Positions 1 to 12,925 of a DNA stretch of 64,000 bases are shown in pieces. The stretch's first letter is position 1; each line of letters starts with the position of its first letter. Source of the stretch: Eudorina sp. 2006-703-Eu-15 (lineage: Eukaryota; Chlorophyta; Chlorophyceae; Chlamydomonadales; Volvocaceae). The notes beneath the pieces were generated by a model that searched no databases, was not told the DNA's origin, and saw nothing but the letters and a program-made list of their open reading frames with translations. The stretch is taken from contig BDSI01000141.1 of NCBI GenBank assembly GCA_003117195.1, positions 186,001 to 250,000 of the forward strand, in the 5' to 3' direction. The position numbers and the translations under genes were made by a program.

Positions 1-425
1 CAGGATGCCCACCAGCCCCGGCCCCGACCCCAGCTCCACGACTCGGGCGCCGATGTAGCGATACGCCGGCAGGGAGGCTGGAGCCGCAGGGAGGAGGGCG
101 GGAAGGAGGGGCCCAGGGCCCGCAGATGGGGGCAACGGCTGAAAGGCAACGGTCGGCTTGCAAATGGTATCTAGGGTGTACCGGTATTGGACTATGCGCA
201 CAGAGTGACGTGTGCGCAGCTGTCAGCGCCAAAGTGGGTACTATCCGTGGTGGCCACCTTAGCCTCCGGGGGCAGGTACCGATGGGCAGGTACCGATGGG
301 CAGGTGGGCAGGTGGGCAGGGAGGTCACACATGTGTGGGGTCCTACCCAGGTAGGCGGCCAGGAAGAGCTCGCCCTCCCACACACAGGCGCCCACGCCCA
401 TACGGGTGGCGTTGATGGCCTTGGG
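1..425 (-). CDS. METTL21-like (methyltransferase family 16) protein, partial
   Basis: Two exons of a class I SAM-dependent methyltransferase are visible on the minus strand; the gene leaves the window at base 1 and its 5' end is not resolved. Exon 425-347 follows an acceptor ending CCGCAG and encodes INATRMGVGACVWEGELFL, matching the family signature in which a tryptophan and acidic residue precede the helix before the Rossmann fold. Intron 346-78 keeps phase 1, and exon 77-1 encodes the SAM-binding motif I, VVELGSGPGLVGI. Family 16 enzymes usually methylate lysines of translation factors, chaperones or other cytosolic proteins; the substrate here cannot be deduced. Upstream of 425 the frame stays open with a possible Met at 668, but that stretch is Ala/Pro-rich and unconvincing, so one or more 5' exons are probably missing. 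Confidence 0.72.
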
Positions 426-1214
426 CTGCGGAGCAGAGGGAGCGGCGAGTGCAGGAGGGGAAGTTGAGAGCAGTCCGCGGCGCTGGTGCGCGTGAGCAGG
501 CGGGGTGAGTGTGAGGAATGCGGACGGCAGGGCTGAGGATGTGAGAACGTGGCGTGGGGCAGGGACGCGGTAGACATTTTGCGAGGCGGCTTCACATGCG
601 CGAGGGTGCATCAATGGGGTATGACACGCATACAGGATTGATTTTGTCCTGCTGCATTGTGCCAGCAACTCCTGGCATCGGGGGACATCCGTGGTGCGAC
701 CGTCGTTCCCGTAACCAACCGTCCGTTAGCAGTTGCTTCCAGTCAAAATTAAGCCAGCAAAGGTATAACTTTTGTTCCATACTTCGAATCGGCGAATTTT
801 CAGGTTTCGGCTTGGTTTGAATGCGCCGCAAGTGGACTACATCAGCACCGAGCGAGCCGCACCTGCTGCATGATTGTCACGGACTTATTATCTTCAACTG
901 ACAACGTCAAAATATCAGCGGTGTGAAGGACCCAGCGGTCGGTCCTCTCCACCTGCCTTTCGTAACGTGCACCATCCTCCCAGCCTTGAATGGTTATCCG
1001 TAGACCCTCCATTGTTCCAAATCCTGCATTGTGTGCTGGAGATTATCATAAAGTTCCCTTTAGATTATGTTCACAAAGGGTAAAAGGGTCTGGACAGGAA
1101 AACAGAAAAACCGAATCCCGTAATACGACTCTATGGTCGTCTTTGATCTTTGTGAGAAATCATCAGCGGAGTATCCTGTATGCAATAATCTGCAGGTGAC
1201 AATACACTGTTTCC
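426..1214. other. Intergenic region between divergent METTL-like and SET genes
   Basis: The minus-strand methyltransferase and the plus-strand SET gene diverge from here, so this stretch should hold both promoters and possibly the missing 5' exon of the methyltransferase. Base composition drops clearly in GC between about 640 and 1200. I see no convincing conserved coding segment, RNA gene or repeat. Confidence 0.4.
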
Positions 1215-4200
1215 ATGCTGCGCGGACCACGTCCTTTCTCGTCGGGCAGTTGCCCGGCGAAATGCCGGCGATGGCGCAGTATTCAGCCCAGATTGACCGC
1301 TGCCTTAACGACACGGGCTGCCGCAGCCCCAGCGGCTCAAGGCGCGGCAGCAACTATGACGATGGCTGATGCTCTGGCCCTCACTGACCGCATCCGGCAG
1401 CTTAAAGACAATTTACCTGGTTTGAAGGCTGACTGCGTGGGTGTACAGCGCATGCCTGGAGACGTAGGCGAGCGCGTTGGGCTAGTCGCAGCTCGCGACA
1501 TTCGCGACCGCGAGGTGCGTTCTGCGCTCGGACCGCAGATCCCCCTGGCCATCAAGAATAACGATGGGCTCCGTTGTCACTGTACTACCAATATCCCCAA
1601 ATTCGTCGCTCTGTGAAACCTCCCATCGTCTGCCTGCCGTATCACCGACGTTGCGCTGGTCATCTCCCTCGCTGAGGCGGCAGCGGCATGCTCCTCGTGC
1701 CGCTTCCCTCCGCCTGACAAACCTCGACCACATGCTCGTCACTCGGACATCTGCCCCCGTCACCGCCTGGAGCCTTCCTGCGCGGCACCCCTTCACCCAG
1801 CCTTGTGCCATGCAGCCCCAACTCCGCGCCCTCCGTCGCCTCCCACGTCCCCCTCCGCCCCATTTACCTCCACCAATCCGCCATGCCCTCCCTCCCTCCC
1901 TGCCCACATTCTCTCCGCCTAAACCCTCACCCCCGTCCCTCGGCCCCCCATCCCACCCGGGGCGGGCCCCCCTTCCCTCCCTGCCAGGTCGTGATGGTCA
2001 TCCCGGAGAAGCTGGCGATCACCTCAGTGGACGCCGAGAACCACGACCTGGTGGGGGCCCTGGCGGCGGAGTGCAGCGAGCTGACCGCCATGACGCTGTG
2101 GCTGGTGGCGGAGAGGGCGCGCGGCGCGGCGTCCGCGTACGCGGGATTCCTTGGCACGCTGCCGGTGGGTGGTGTCGGCTGAGGGGACGGAGGGCCTGGA
2201 GGGTCCTGAAAAGGGGGGAGGAGCAGCACGCGAAGCGAACCGAGGCGCGGCACTGAACAAGTCGAGGGAGGAACGGGAGTTGGGGGGTACTCGACGCGCG
2301 TCAGTCGTCCGCGGGCTACCGCCCTCGAGCACCCCGCGGGCACCCTGGAGCTGTTCTTACCGGGCCGCCGCCTACCCGGGCCGCAAGGCACTGCGCCTCC
2401 GGGCCGCGCTGCCGCGAGTCCCATACGCCATGCACGGCTCCACGGTGCTGCGTATATAGTGTACCACCTACCACGACATAATTCCATGGCGACGTCGACC
2501 CCCCGGACAGTTGCTGCCCATTCGGTGACTTTCCGCGGTTGTGCTGTCATCATTATCACGGGGGGGGAGGGGAGGATAAGGCAAGGGGCCGATGTGCGCT
2601 GCGGGGCAAACGGGTAGCCGCGGCCCCAGCCGTGGGTGCAGCCCCACCGGGGTCCCTGTCCCGGGCTCCCTGGGATCAATGCGCGGGCGGCGTCAGTGCA
2701 GTTCTGGTATCACCCACCGATCTCCTCTCTTCCCCACCCACTCGTCACGCCTCACCAACCCGCCTAACCGCCTAACCGCCTAACCGCCTAACCGCCTGTC
2801 CGGCTACCCGGCTGTCCGGCCCCGCAGGAGGCCACTCTGAGCCCCCTGCTATGGCATGACTCGGAGGTGGAGGAGCTGCTGGCGGGGTCCCCCGTGCTGG
2901 CGGAGGTCAGGGCGAGGCGGCAGGCGCTGGCGGCGCAGTGGGCCGCCCTGGAGCCGCGGCTGAGGGCGGACCCGGGGCGCTTCGACCCAGGTGGGGCTGT
3001 GGGGGTGAGGATTGGGTGGTCGGGGGTAGGAGCGGGGCTGGAGGTGAGGATGGGAGCGGCAATGGGGAGTGGGGTTCGGGTTGGGGTGTGGGGGGGTTGG
3101 AGGTGTGAGTGGGGGTTTGCTGAGAACTGCCGTGTGGTGGGCAGCGAGCGGGAGGTGGGGGTGGAGGTGGCAACGGGCGATCGGGCACGTGTGGGTGTGC
3201 GACGAGTTGCGGGCCCTCTCTTCCTCCGTGCTTTCCATTGGCGGCAGCAGCCACGGTGGCCCGGCGGCGTAAGTGCGCCGCTGTTGGAGCCATCGGCGTA
3301 CCGTACAAGGCCCCCTCAGTCCCCGCCCCGCCAGGTGCCTCGTTCAAACCCCGCCTCCCCCGGAGGACACCCACACCCTCTTCCGCCCCCACACGCCGTT
3401 ACTGCGTAAGACATGCAAACCTCTAAACACGCAAACCCCTCTAACACGCCAACCCCTCTAACACGCCAACCCCTCCACCCTCGCGACCTCCCCCCCCCGC
3501 CCCCCGCCCCCCGCCCCCTGCAGCCGTGTTCACGGAGCAGTCCTTCGCCCGGGCGTTCAGTGTCGTACTGGCCGCCGCCTGCTTCCTGCCCTCCGCCAAC
3601 TGCTTTGCGCTGCTGCCGCTGGCCTCCGCCATGGGCCGCACCGGCAACGGCAACGGCTGCGACCTGGACTTTGACGCGGAGCTGAACGCGGTGGTGGTCA
3701 CCGCCACGCGGCCGTACAGGTACGTACAGCATGTACGGCATCGTACGCCGGAGGCGCGAGGCCGCTGTGACCGTGCATGTCGCGTTCGGCTGTGTGTTTT
3801 ATGTTCCTTCAGGGGATGCCGTACCGGCATGTTCTGGTTCTGTGTGGGAAGCGCGCGCTGTGGCATCGCGCGGGGAGGCCGGGGGGAGGGGACATTTCGC
3901 TATGTGGGAAGGGGAGCATCGCTCTCCAGGCGGCCGGGAAGGGGAGGGGCCTCAGCCCTGGCTGTCGGAAGAGGCCGCCCTACATCTCCAACTGCCGTCG
4001 CCCTCCCCCACCTTACCCCGCGGCCCTCTGCTCCAACTGTCCTCGCCCACACTCGGCTTTCCATCCCCTTCTTACTAAGCTCTGTTGACTTCAACCGGAT
4101 CTCAAACCGGATCGCAACACTGGATCTCAAATCGGATCTCAAACCGGATCTCAGCTCTGGCAGTCAGATCGCGCAGTCAGCGCGGCCAACGACGTCTCGC

Positions 4201-6283
4201 CCATCCACTTCACCCCTCCCTCCCTCCAATCCCCCCCATTGAACCCGGACCTATGCTCTCGCAGCATCAACATGCCTACCAATGTCGAATGTCCTATCCC
4301 GCGGCCCCGGCCCCGGCCCCGGCCCCGGCGCCCACTCGCCCTCCCCCAGGTCTGGCTCTGAGCTGCTGCTCAACGACGGCCGCCCGAACGGCGAGCTGCT
4401 CCTGGCCACCGGCCGCCTGCAGGACAGCAACATGAGCGACTTCCTGGACTGGCCGGCAGCGCTGGTGCCCGCGGACAAGTACTACCTGATGAAGAGCCAG
4501 GTGCTGGACACGCTGGGCTTCGCGCCCAAGGAGAGCTTCCCCGTGTACGCGGACCGGATGCCCATCCAGCTGCTGGCCTACCTGCGGCTGTCGCGGGTGG
4601 CGGACCCGGCGCTGCTGGCCAAGGTGGGGCGCAGCGTGGGGTAGGGAGAGGGGGGGGGCGGGGAGAGGGGTAGGCGGGCGGGGAGAGGGGTAGGCGGGCG
4701 GGTGGGGTGGCTAGGGTGGGGCTGGGCTGGATGGGGGCTGGATACAGCGGGTTGTACGGCACTTGCAAGTTGCGCTGCCAGAGCAAAAGTCCGGTGGGTG
4801 ATTTCCTGGGGACTTCGCTGTCTCGATTGACTGGAGGGGGATTCGACAGTAGGGTTGTGGGGGGGCGGGGTGGGGCGCTGTCAGCAGGTGGCAGGCGGGG
4901 CGGCAACCAACGTGTCTGGTATGAGGCAAGGGGGCGGGCAGGGGACGATTTTGGCGGGTGAGGGGGAGTCTGGTTGGGTCTGACCCGCAGGCGGCTGCTG
5001 ATTGAAAGCACAGGGAAGTAGAACTCTTAGGCGGCCCATGGCCGCGGGCCCCCCCCCCCACACACACACGTATGGGGCGGGTTAGCGCCCCCGGCCAGTG
5101 TCGGCCCGGCAGATATGTAACGATTCACACACACGGATGCACCTCCCGCGCCCGCCATCCGTCCGACCCCCATGTCCCCTGATACCCCGCCCCCGGCCCC
5201 CGCGCAGGTGTCGTTCGAAAAGGACGTGGAGCTGAGCCAAATGTGGGTCGGTCGCGTGCCACCCTCTCACGGGCTCATCCGGGGGAGTGTCGCTGCGTTG
5301 GTAGTGCTGCTGCCAGGCCGTCAGGCCGTCCGTCCGTGCAGTCTGTGATTAGATTCCGTCCTGTCAGATCAGGTGTCCTTGAAACGCTGGCGAAAGGCAT
5401 TGCGCCGCGGTGTGCGAGCGCTCCACATCCCACAAACCCCTCAGACCAAGCGGACCCTCCAGAATCAAAGCCCGAGCTCATACCCGTACGCTTTGCGGTG
5501 CCATACTGTACTGCCCGGAGACCACATCGGCCACTCTTTCCCCAAAGCCGTCCACTCGCTCTCACACTGACGTGTACCGCCTTGCCTCCCAACGAACACA
5601 TTCACCCTTAACCATGCACATCCCGGGGGGTTGCGTGTCTGGGACGTTTTCAGTTCATCCCCGGAATGTGGTGTGTCGCTGAACACGTATCCACCCTGTG
5701 CTGGGCTGGGTGGGGTCGGGTGGCCTCCTCTGCTCGACACGTCCTCCCCCCTTTCCTTTCCCCTCTCTCCCCGCTCCCCCTCCACACACAATGTCTACCA
5801 ACTCACATTGCCTACCAATGTCGTATACCCCTCTTAAACACTCGCCTCCATACACACTCAAACCCCCGCAGGAACGAGTACGAGATCCTGCAGATCCTGA
5901 TGGGCGACTGCCGCGAGCGCCTCGCGGCGTACAGCAAGTCGTACGAGGAGGACGTCAAGATTGCGCAGGACCCGCAGCTGTCGCCGCAGGAGCGCCTGGC
6001 GGTGAAGCTGCGGCTGGGCGAGAAGCGCATCATCAACGCCACCATGGAGGCGGTGCGCCGCCGCCTGGCGCCCATTCGCGGCATCCCCACCAAGTCCGGA
6101 CAGATGGCGGACCCCAACTCGGACCTCAAGGAGATTTTCGACACGCTTGAGGCCATCCCGACCGCCCCGATTCGGCTGGTGCAGGGCTTCATGAGCTGGG
6201 CGCGCGGGGAGCAGGACCCCGACTGGGGCAAGAAGCCGGGGCAGCGGCCGGGGGGGAAGGGCGCCCCAGGGCCGCGGAAGTAA
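1215..6283 (+). CDS. SET-domain protein of the Rubisco LSMT family, probably plastid targeted
   Basis: Seven exons join in phase: 1215-1514, 1988-2164, 2828-2990, 3524-3719, 4350-4623, 5208-5242 and 5872-6283, giving 518 residues. The first about 45 residues are Arg/Ala/Ser rich with few acids, typical of an algal chloroplast transit peptide, which supports the ATG at 1215. A split SET domain follows (GLVAARDIRDREVVMVIPE near residue 90; SGSELLLNDGRPNGELLLATG near 279-299), then the helical Rubisco-LSMT substrate-binding domain (about 315-460) and a basic Gly/Lys tail. Family members methylate lysine of Rubisco large subunit or plastid aldolase; the pTAC14 branch belongs to the plastid RNA polymerase complex. 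The normally invariant Asn-His-Ser of the SET core is replaced by Gly-Arg-Thr-Gly after LLPLASAM, so this copy may lack or have altered catalysis. The 35-base microexon at 5208 is needed to keep phase. Confidence 0.85.
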
Positions 6284-9074
6284 GGGGAGGGGGTTGTGGT
6301 GACGGAAAGGGAGGGGCAGGGGGATTAGGAAAGGGGTAGAAGTAAAGGGGAGGGGAGGGGCGCGGGGAGGGATGCGGTACGAGGTTGAGAGCGGGAGCGG
6401 CGGGTGGGTGGGAGAGGGGCAGAGGGGGAGGGGGCCTGCGGCGGTGGGAAGTTGAGGAGAGGGGGCGTGTGGAATCGGGGATAAGCGGGAGGGATGGGGC
6501 CTGGGGAGAATTGAGGCTGGGTGGAGACTTTGGTTTGATGAACGGTTTGGGAAGTGCGGCGGAGAAGAACTCGGGGGTGGACAGGCTGCAGTTTTTTGTG
6601 TCGGGAAGAGAGGGGGGTTGTTCCGGGAATCGAGCTACTGGCAGCAAGGGAGGGCGTCGTCGTGAGGAAGGGGGTGCTGGAGGGCAGGTGGGGCGCCGAT
6701 GGAGCGTTCGGGGGCTCCCTCCCTCCCTGTCCGGGTCATCCTTCAACAACTCCACATTTTGTGAAGTGCGGACCAGGGCCAGGAGCAGGATCCGGAGATA
6801 CGGTGAATCGGGTCTCGTAGCTGGCTAGGTCGTGCCTATGGGTGCTTGCTGCACCTTCATTCATTGATTGAATGTCGTACATTCGACAAGCCGCGCCCAT
6901 ACATCATGGTTACAGATTCGTTGTGTCACCTAAACTATCAGCATTGTGCTCAAGGGCAGGTACATTGTTTTTGATCAGACCCCAACCCTACATTTTTCGG
7001 GAAGCCACCCATTGACCCACCCACCCACCCTGCCGTATGTACGGCATGCCGTACACTTCCTTAGACATCTCCAAATCAAGCCGTAAAAATGGGAAAACGC
7101 ATCTTTCAGCCATTCTTCATTCATTGATGATTGATATGAGGGCATGAGACGTACTCTTGACACCTTCCGCGACTTCAGAGTGCTGGGTGTATACAACCAC
7201 GGCTGACTTAGCCTTGCCCATGCCCTGCTGTTGCCCCATGGACACATACGTCCATTGCAACACCCCTCCACACAAACGCCTAGCAGCAGATGGGAAGTCA
7301 CTCCATTGCGCAGTCTCAAATGCAGAAGACACGAAATGATGCATTCGTTTGGTAATTAGAAAGCAGATTATGCGTGGCTTCCCCATGTGCCCACACGCGG
7401 AGACCCCTGCCTACCATTACACCCGCCACGTGCATTTAAAGGCGCTCCGTTACTGTGCTTCATCGCCACGGGCCGTCCGCCCCCTGGCTCAACCACCAGC
7501 CTTACCAGGGTCACGATGGCACGACGCACGGAACAACCCCCAGTCTCGCTGCCGGGCCGGCAACAAACCTGTGACACGTATTGTGGCATACCCTGCGGCG
7601 CCTCCGCCAGCCACACCTGCGCCCGGGTGATTGCTCCGGGTACGTGACCGGATAGCTATCTGTTGGATGACGGCCTGTGCTACCTGGTGCTCCCGGTGGT
7701 GCACACGCGACGAGGTTGCGTGGTGTCCTGCGCTAGATAGTCGTGCGACAGGCGTGCGAGTGGGAGCGGGCAGGTGAGCGTGCATGCGTGTGGGAAGCTG
7801 CGACGGAGTACGGTGGAGCACGGTGGGAGTGCATAGTCGTGCACGCGCCGTTTAGGAAGCTGCGTGTGAGCTGAGCTGCGTGTGAACTCAAGAGGGACGC
7901 ACTGGGGCTGACCCTGTTTCCATAGGCTGCCTCTGAGCGCACACGGTTTCACACGGCTGACGCTGGGACCCCAGCGTGGTTGTGGCGACGCCTGGCGCTC
8001 CGCGGCGTTGACACTGGGACGACCGCGCGCGCGGGGGGGAGGGTTGGCTCGCTGGAGTGCACGATGCTGGCTGGGGCCACGCACGAGCAGCAGGGGTAAG
8101 GGGCGATTCGGAAATTCAACAGAAACTCAGCCGGAACTTGAAAGGAACTGCGCCGAGGCCGAAGTTACGTCAGTTGAATGGTCACATCAATGGGCGTGAC
8201 ACCATCAGCAACGAAGGCTGGTAGAAGATGAGTAGTACCGCGCTGGCGTGGCAGATTCCTAGTTGGATACCTGTGCAACCGACCAGCTGGTGGTGTTACG
8301 GCGCGAAAATGCGAATGCGGAAGGCGAAGCGGGATGACACTGACGTCGCGGCTAGCAGGCAGCAGCGAAAGGGGGTGAGCGGGTCGGGAGGAGCATACGG
8401 GCGTACCCCAAAAGTGACGGTGACCGATGGCTAAGGCGGGCGCACCGACATACGCTGCCACCTTGACTGTATGCTGTGCTGTGGTCGAGCGCTGGGCTGG
8501 TGCGCGCGGCGGTTTGTGGTGGCGAGGCGGCCGTGCGACCAACCTGAAAATGACCAACGCCATAGCTAGAGCACACACTGCAACACAGCAGATCAGGAAA
8601 GGAGCAAGTGTGACGAGGCCGGACTGCGCGCGCGGGGCTGGGATAGCTGGTCGCGCTGCGGGGATAGCTGGTCGCGCTGCGCTAAACAAACGAGGGAGCA
8701 GCAGCGAAAAGAAGCAAGGGTACATGCAAGGGGGGGCAGGCACAGGTAAGAAGGCACGGCAGTTCTTCCGTCATTAGTGCTTTGCTGCCTGATTTGCATC
8801 TCGGTGGTGCGCGCGGTTGCCTTGTTCGCCGCAACTACGTGTGGCAAGTACTTTCTTGCAGGTTCTGGTTCTATGGTAAGTATATCTGCGCCTGGGTTCG
8901 GTCGGTCGGGTTTCTTTGCTAGACATACACAACACCCGCACAGCGGACCCCCACCAGCGGGCAGACGCAACGACATCAGCTCAGCCAAACTCCGACAGAC
9001 TGCTGACATTGTGCCCACCTCCGCAGCCCGTCATTTGCCCTCAGCCTTACTTTGCACCTAGCTAATTATTTTTT

Positions 9075-9116
9075 GGGCGGGGCCCCAGCGCGAAGCGCGT
9101 TCGGGGGGCCCCGCCC
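9075..9116. repeat. Perfect 12-bp GC inverted repeat (hairpin)
   Basis: The arm GGGCGGGGCCCC at 9075-9086 is repeated as its reverse complement at 9105-9116 around an 18-base loop that itself contains two CGCG runs around AAG. The element sits in relatively AT-rich sequence (preceded by TAATTATTTTTT) just before a TG microsatellite. Compact palindromes like this are common in volvocine organelle genomes; whether this one is organelle-derived is not shown by the sequence. Confidence 0.75.
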
Positions 9117-9132
9117 CCTAGGATTGCCCATG

Positions 9133-9135
<3 letters not shown>

Positions 9136-9181
<46 letters not shown>
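9136..9181. repeat. (TG)n microsatellite
   Basis: About 23 uninterrupted TG dinucleotides, 20 bases downstream of the GC hairpin. No coding sequence nearby. Confidence 0.95.
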
Positions 9182-9183
<2 letters not shown>

Positions 9184-11410
9184 GGTAACGGCAAAACGTT
9201 CATTATCCGCTAAACTAATTCGCTATGTTTGTCATATTAATTGTCCTCTATTGCAAGGTAACTTTGGTTTGGCTGAAAAAAATTCTTTGCGCACAAACGG
9301 TCAAAGTAAAGCTCCGCGGTCCCCATGGACCCGAGTCAACATCCACCCAACGCCTCTCGCGCTCATATTTGTTGCAACGGGTGCCGCGTGATGAATACTT
9401 GAATTAGGAATGGGCGGCGCGTGCTAAATTGAACTTCGATAGTGTTCTGATGTTTGAACATCAAGATACCACCAACACCAAGATTTGCCTTTCTGTCTTG
9501 CCAGATATATACAAATCAACAATATGTATTGAATCAAAGTTTCAAGATGCAAAGGGATGGCGTACCGAGTGCCAACGAGTTCTCCAGTTCCGATGGCCCA
9601 AAGTCAGGGTCTCACCGCGGCTTTTTCGCACCCTGTTTTTGCCTTACATTTGCTATGTAACTATTGATAGCAAACTTTAGAGGTTCACTTCTGCTGCGGG
9701 CGTGCAACTGAAGGGTTGCATGCCTGCCGACGGACCAAACAACTACAGTTTCACGGCAAAACAAGGATGCTTCAAGCTTGCTTTGTGATCATCTGCTTGA
9801 CAGACGTATGTGGTAGTGCCGAGGCGACTTTCGTTACCATAGTGCCGATACGGTGACCGCCGTCGCCGGCGGCGCGTACTGCAGGATGGTTTCGGGGCTG
9901 CCGACGTGTTTGGGCTTGGTGAATCTATGCACGCCGATCCCCCTTCAACATCAACGACACCCCCAATGGCAACCTTTCACTCTCTCACACTGTTGCGCGG
10001 TAATAGAGTTTTCCTTCTAAAGCAAGCGGCCTGTACCGATTATAGGGGGCTTCGAGGAAGCCGACCCCTACTTGTTGGGCTGGGGCAGGGGCAGTCGTGT
10101 GGCAACCGGGCATTTCCCGGCTCAGCTATGCCCCTTCCATGCATGTCACGCACTCCTGCCTTGCCTGCCGAATTACACGCACGCGGACAGGAAGCCCACC
10201 GCGGGGTGAGGTCGTGAGGAGCGCGCTTTGCGCCACTAATTGTGCCTGTCGAGGTGCTTTGCTTAGCGCAGCTGGACGGACCCACGCCAGTTGAACCGCA
10301 GGACGGCTTCCTCTCCAGCCATCCGGATCCGTCGTCATGCCATTCCCGCCTCGCGGTGCGTGTTCCGTACGCACGTCGGCCCTCCGCGCCATCGTGCTAC
10401 AGGGTTGCAGATACCGCCTGCTGCGAACTTCTAGTTGGGCGCCGACGTGGCCAAACTGGACTGCTGATGGTAATGTGTACGACATCGCGAATCGTGACAT
10501 CGTTCGTGAACGTCCTCCTCCGCCGGGCTATGCACCAACACGCACCAGCGGAATGAATGGTACATTGCAGAGGCGACGGCAGACCAGAATCGAGGCACGT
10601 GCCGAAGCAAGCGGTTCCGGTGACAAGGCGCATGTGACCAGGCCAAGCTGTGTCGCGCGCCCTGTTCAAACATTGCAACGATTCGGAAATCCTGTTGTTA
10701 AGGTGCAGCCCTTGGGATGTACATGTGCACTACTCGATCTACTGAAGTTCTGGACTTGCCGTAACGCGAAAATACTTCCGTTGGACGATCAGGTGGTTAA
10801 TCCTGGACGACATTTTCCAAACAGGCATGTCAGTAGTTGTATTCGCGTTGTGTGTAGCCCCATCAGCAATCATCCTACTAGTGATCTGAGACGCTCAGAG
10901 GCGGTGTTATTCGTGAAGCGATAACGTTCCTCTCCAGTCCTTTACATGCGAGCTCCAAGCTCTGGGACTAATCGCGACGTAATTGTTCGCCACAATTGTA
11001 AAGAGCTTGGTTGAAGCCAGAAAACTTGGCGATGCCTGCTTGAGGCAGCTTTCACGGGCAGACGGAGAAGCGAGCTATAGTTGAGCGCCAGACGTATCTG
11101 CAATTGAATGAAAGACCTGGAAAACGCGGACTAATGAAAAAGCTGTGGTCGATCACGGCTATCGGGCATGCCGTACGGTCCTCGTTTGCCTGCCTAACAG
11201 GAATGGAGGGTCAAGGACGAATAATTTGGGTAAAATAGGACAGACTTGCCAAGGAAACTGTGAGCAAAAATCAGCAACGAGCCTCCACGGTTGCTGTATG
11301 TCTTGCGATAAGTATACCAGGATGCATCTAGTGATTTGTTATCTTCTGGAAGTAAATTCCGAATTCTCTTGGCTCTGAGCTGAATGAGGAAATAGGCAGG
11401 GAGTGGATTC

Positions 11411-12925
11411 ATGCTGCGAGCTCTGCTCAGCTTGTTCGGCTGCGCGAAGCCACCAGCCGCCTGCAAAGAACGGAATTATAAGCCGGAAACGGAGGATGGC
11501 AAGGCAGAGAGGAGTCCGGAGCAGCACAGCGTCTTTGAGCTCGCTTACAACGTGCTCAAAGCGAAGACTGAATTGCTGCTGGGGAACGACCAGGCTATGC
11601 TTAGCCAAGAGTACAACAGCTTACTAGATTGCGATGTGCTGGAGACAGTTGAGGCCGCAGAGCACACGAACAACGCCTGCAAGAACCGCTATGTCAACGT
11701 GCTGCCGTTCGATTATAACCGGGTTAAAATATCCGGCGAGGACGGACAGGACTACATTAACGCCAGTTTGGTACAGGTGTGCGGCGCTTGCCCCGGCTTT
11801 GGCATAATTCGGCGGCACCAATCACGCGGACGCCCAACTGCAGAGCGGCCCCAACGAGTCGCCGAACTGGTGCTACATAGCGGCCCAGGGACCGCTTGCA
11901 TCAACAGTGGACGACTTCTGGCGCATGGTCTTTGAGAATAACTGCTCCATACTGATCATGCTGACCCGCACCGTGGAAAATAACCACATTAAGTGCGCAG
12001 ACTACTTCAACCAGCGGCCAGGTGTGTGTTGTTTTTGCGGTAGTCGCCAGAGGCGCAGCATATAAACAAGTTCGCTCGCACATGTCCAAAGCTTCCCTCG
12101 CTTCTCGTAGGGGAAACGGCGAGGTTCGGTTCGTACCGTGTGACGACGACCGATGTGCAGGAAGTTAGCGCGGACATCACAAAGCGAACGCTGCAGCTCA
12201 AACTCTGCACGGTAAGTGGGGGCGCGACTGGTCGCCCACGTATGGCGCTCTAAGCCTACTGCGGATTTGCGTTTCTTCGCGCAACCAGACGCAGGAGGTG
12301 CACGAAGTGACACATTACCACTACCACCGCTGGCCTGATTTCGGGGTCCCGGAGTCGACGGAGCCTATCCGTCGGCTGGTCAGGATCCTGTGGCAAACCC
12401 GCCGCGACGATAGCAGCCAGCAAACAACCGTTGTGCACTGCAGGTAAAGCCCGGGGGTCTGTTGCGTGGTGTCATATTGGATGCAGTTCGTTGTATCCGT
12501 ACGGTTGTGCGGAAGCGAGGAACACCACTCCGGGTTCCCGTGAATGCAGCGCTGGTATCGGGCGAACGGGAACGCTGATGGCGATCGACGTTATCCTCCG
12601 ACGCTTGTGGGCCATGGCAGAGCAAGGGGCACCGTCGGGGCAGGCGGAAGTTACTGCCGCGGTCGACTTGCCTGCAGGTATGCGCGTTCTCATGCTCTCG
12701 CTTCCATGATTTCTGTGCTTTGGAAAAAGAAGTTTTTTCGCTTTTTTCGCTGCCCACGCAGTTGTGCACTCGTTGCGCAAGCAGCGGAAAGGCATGGTGC
12801 AGACGTTGGAGCAGTATTACTTCTGCTACGAGGCCGTTCTGCAAGAAATGCAGGAGTCCATCGGGCGAGGGTCACGCGAATGCGCGTGTGACCCCTCTAC
12901 CAACGGCCGCATAGGCGCGCATTGA
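11411..12925 (+). CDS. Classical protein tyrosine phosphatase
   Basis: Six exons join in phase (11411-11776, 11844-12021, 12111-12211, 12289-12443, 12550-12677, 12762-12925) and give 363 residues, essentially one catalytic domain. It hydrolyses phosphotyrosine in target proteins. All diagnostic elements are present in order: the substrate loop KNRYVNVLPFD, YINAS, the QGP segment, the WPD loop WPDFGVP, the P-loop HCSAGIGRTG with catalytic Cys and Arg (split by the intron at 12444), and the Q-loop QRKGMVQTLEQY. The short N-terminal LSLFGC stretch contains a cysteine that could be lipidated, but there is no signal peptide or transmembrane segment, so a cytosolic enzyme is expected. The first intron is only 67 bases. 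Green-lineage genomes have few classical tyrosine-specific PTPs; the complete motif set argues for an active enzyme. Confidence 0.94.

Larger units (their letters stand above)
6284..11410. other. Gene-poor 5-kb interval
   Basis: No conserved protein family is visible on either strand. GC is lower and more variable than in the neighbouring genes. The region holds the 3' flank of the SET gene (no TGTAA motif seen soon after its stop), a 20-bp direct repeat at about 8640-8680, a GC hairpin, a TG microsatellite and scattered open frames without recognisable domains. The longest plus-strand frame, 10337-10924 (195 codons), has no motif I recognise and no intron-exon context; I do not call it a gene. 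Confidence 0.4.

Noticed and set aside
8165..8743. Minus-strand frame with a hydrophobic stretch that could be a membrane protein
   Set aside because: Composition follows local repeats (duplicated GGATAGCTGGTCGCGCTGCG) and there is no recognisable family or promoter context.
10337..10924. 195-codon plus-strand frame in the gene-poor region
   Set aside because: No domain, no compositional bias typical of the genes here, and no supporting splice signals; kept only as a remark.
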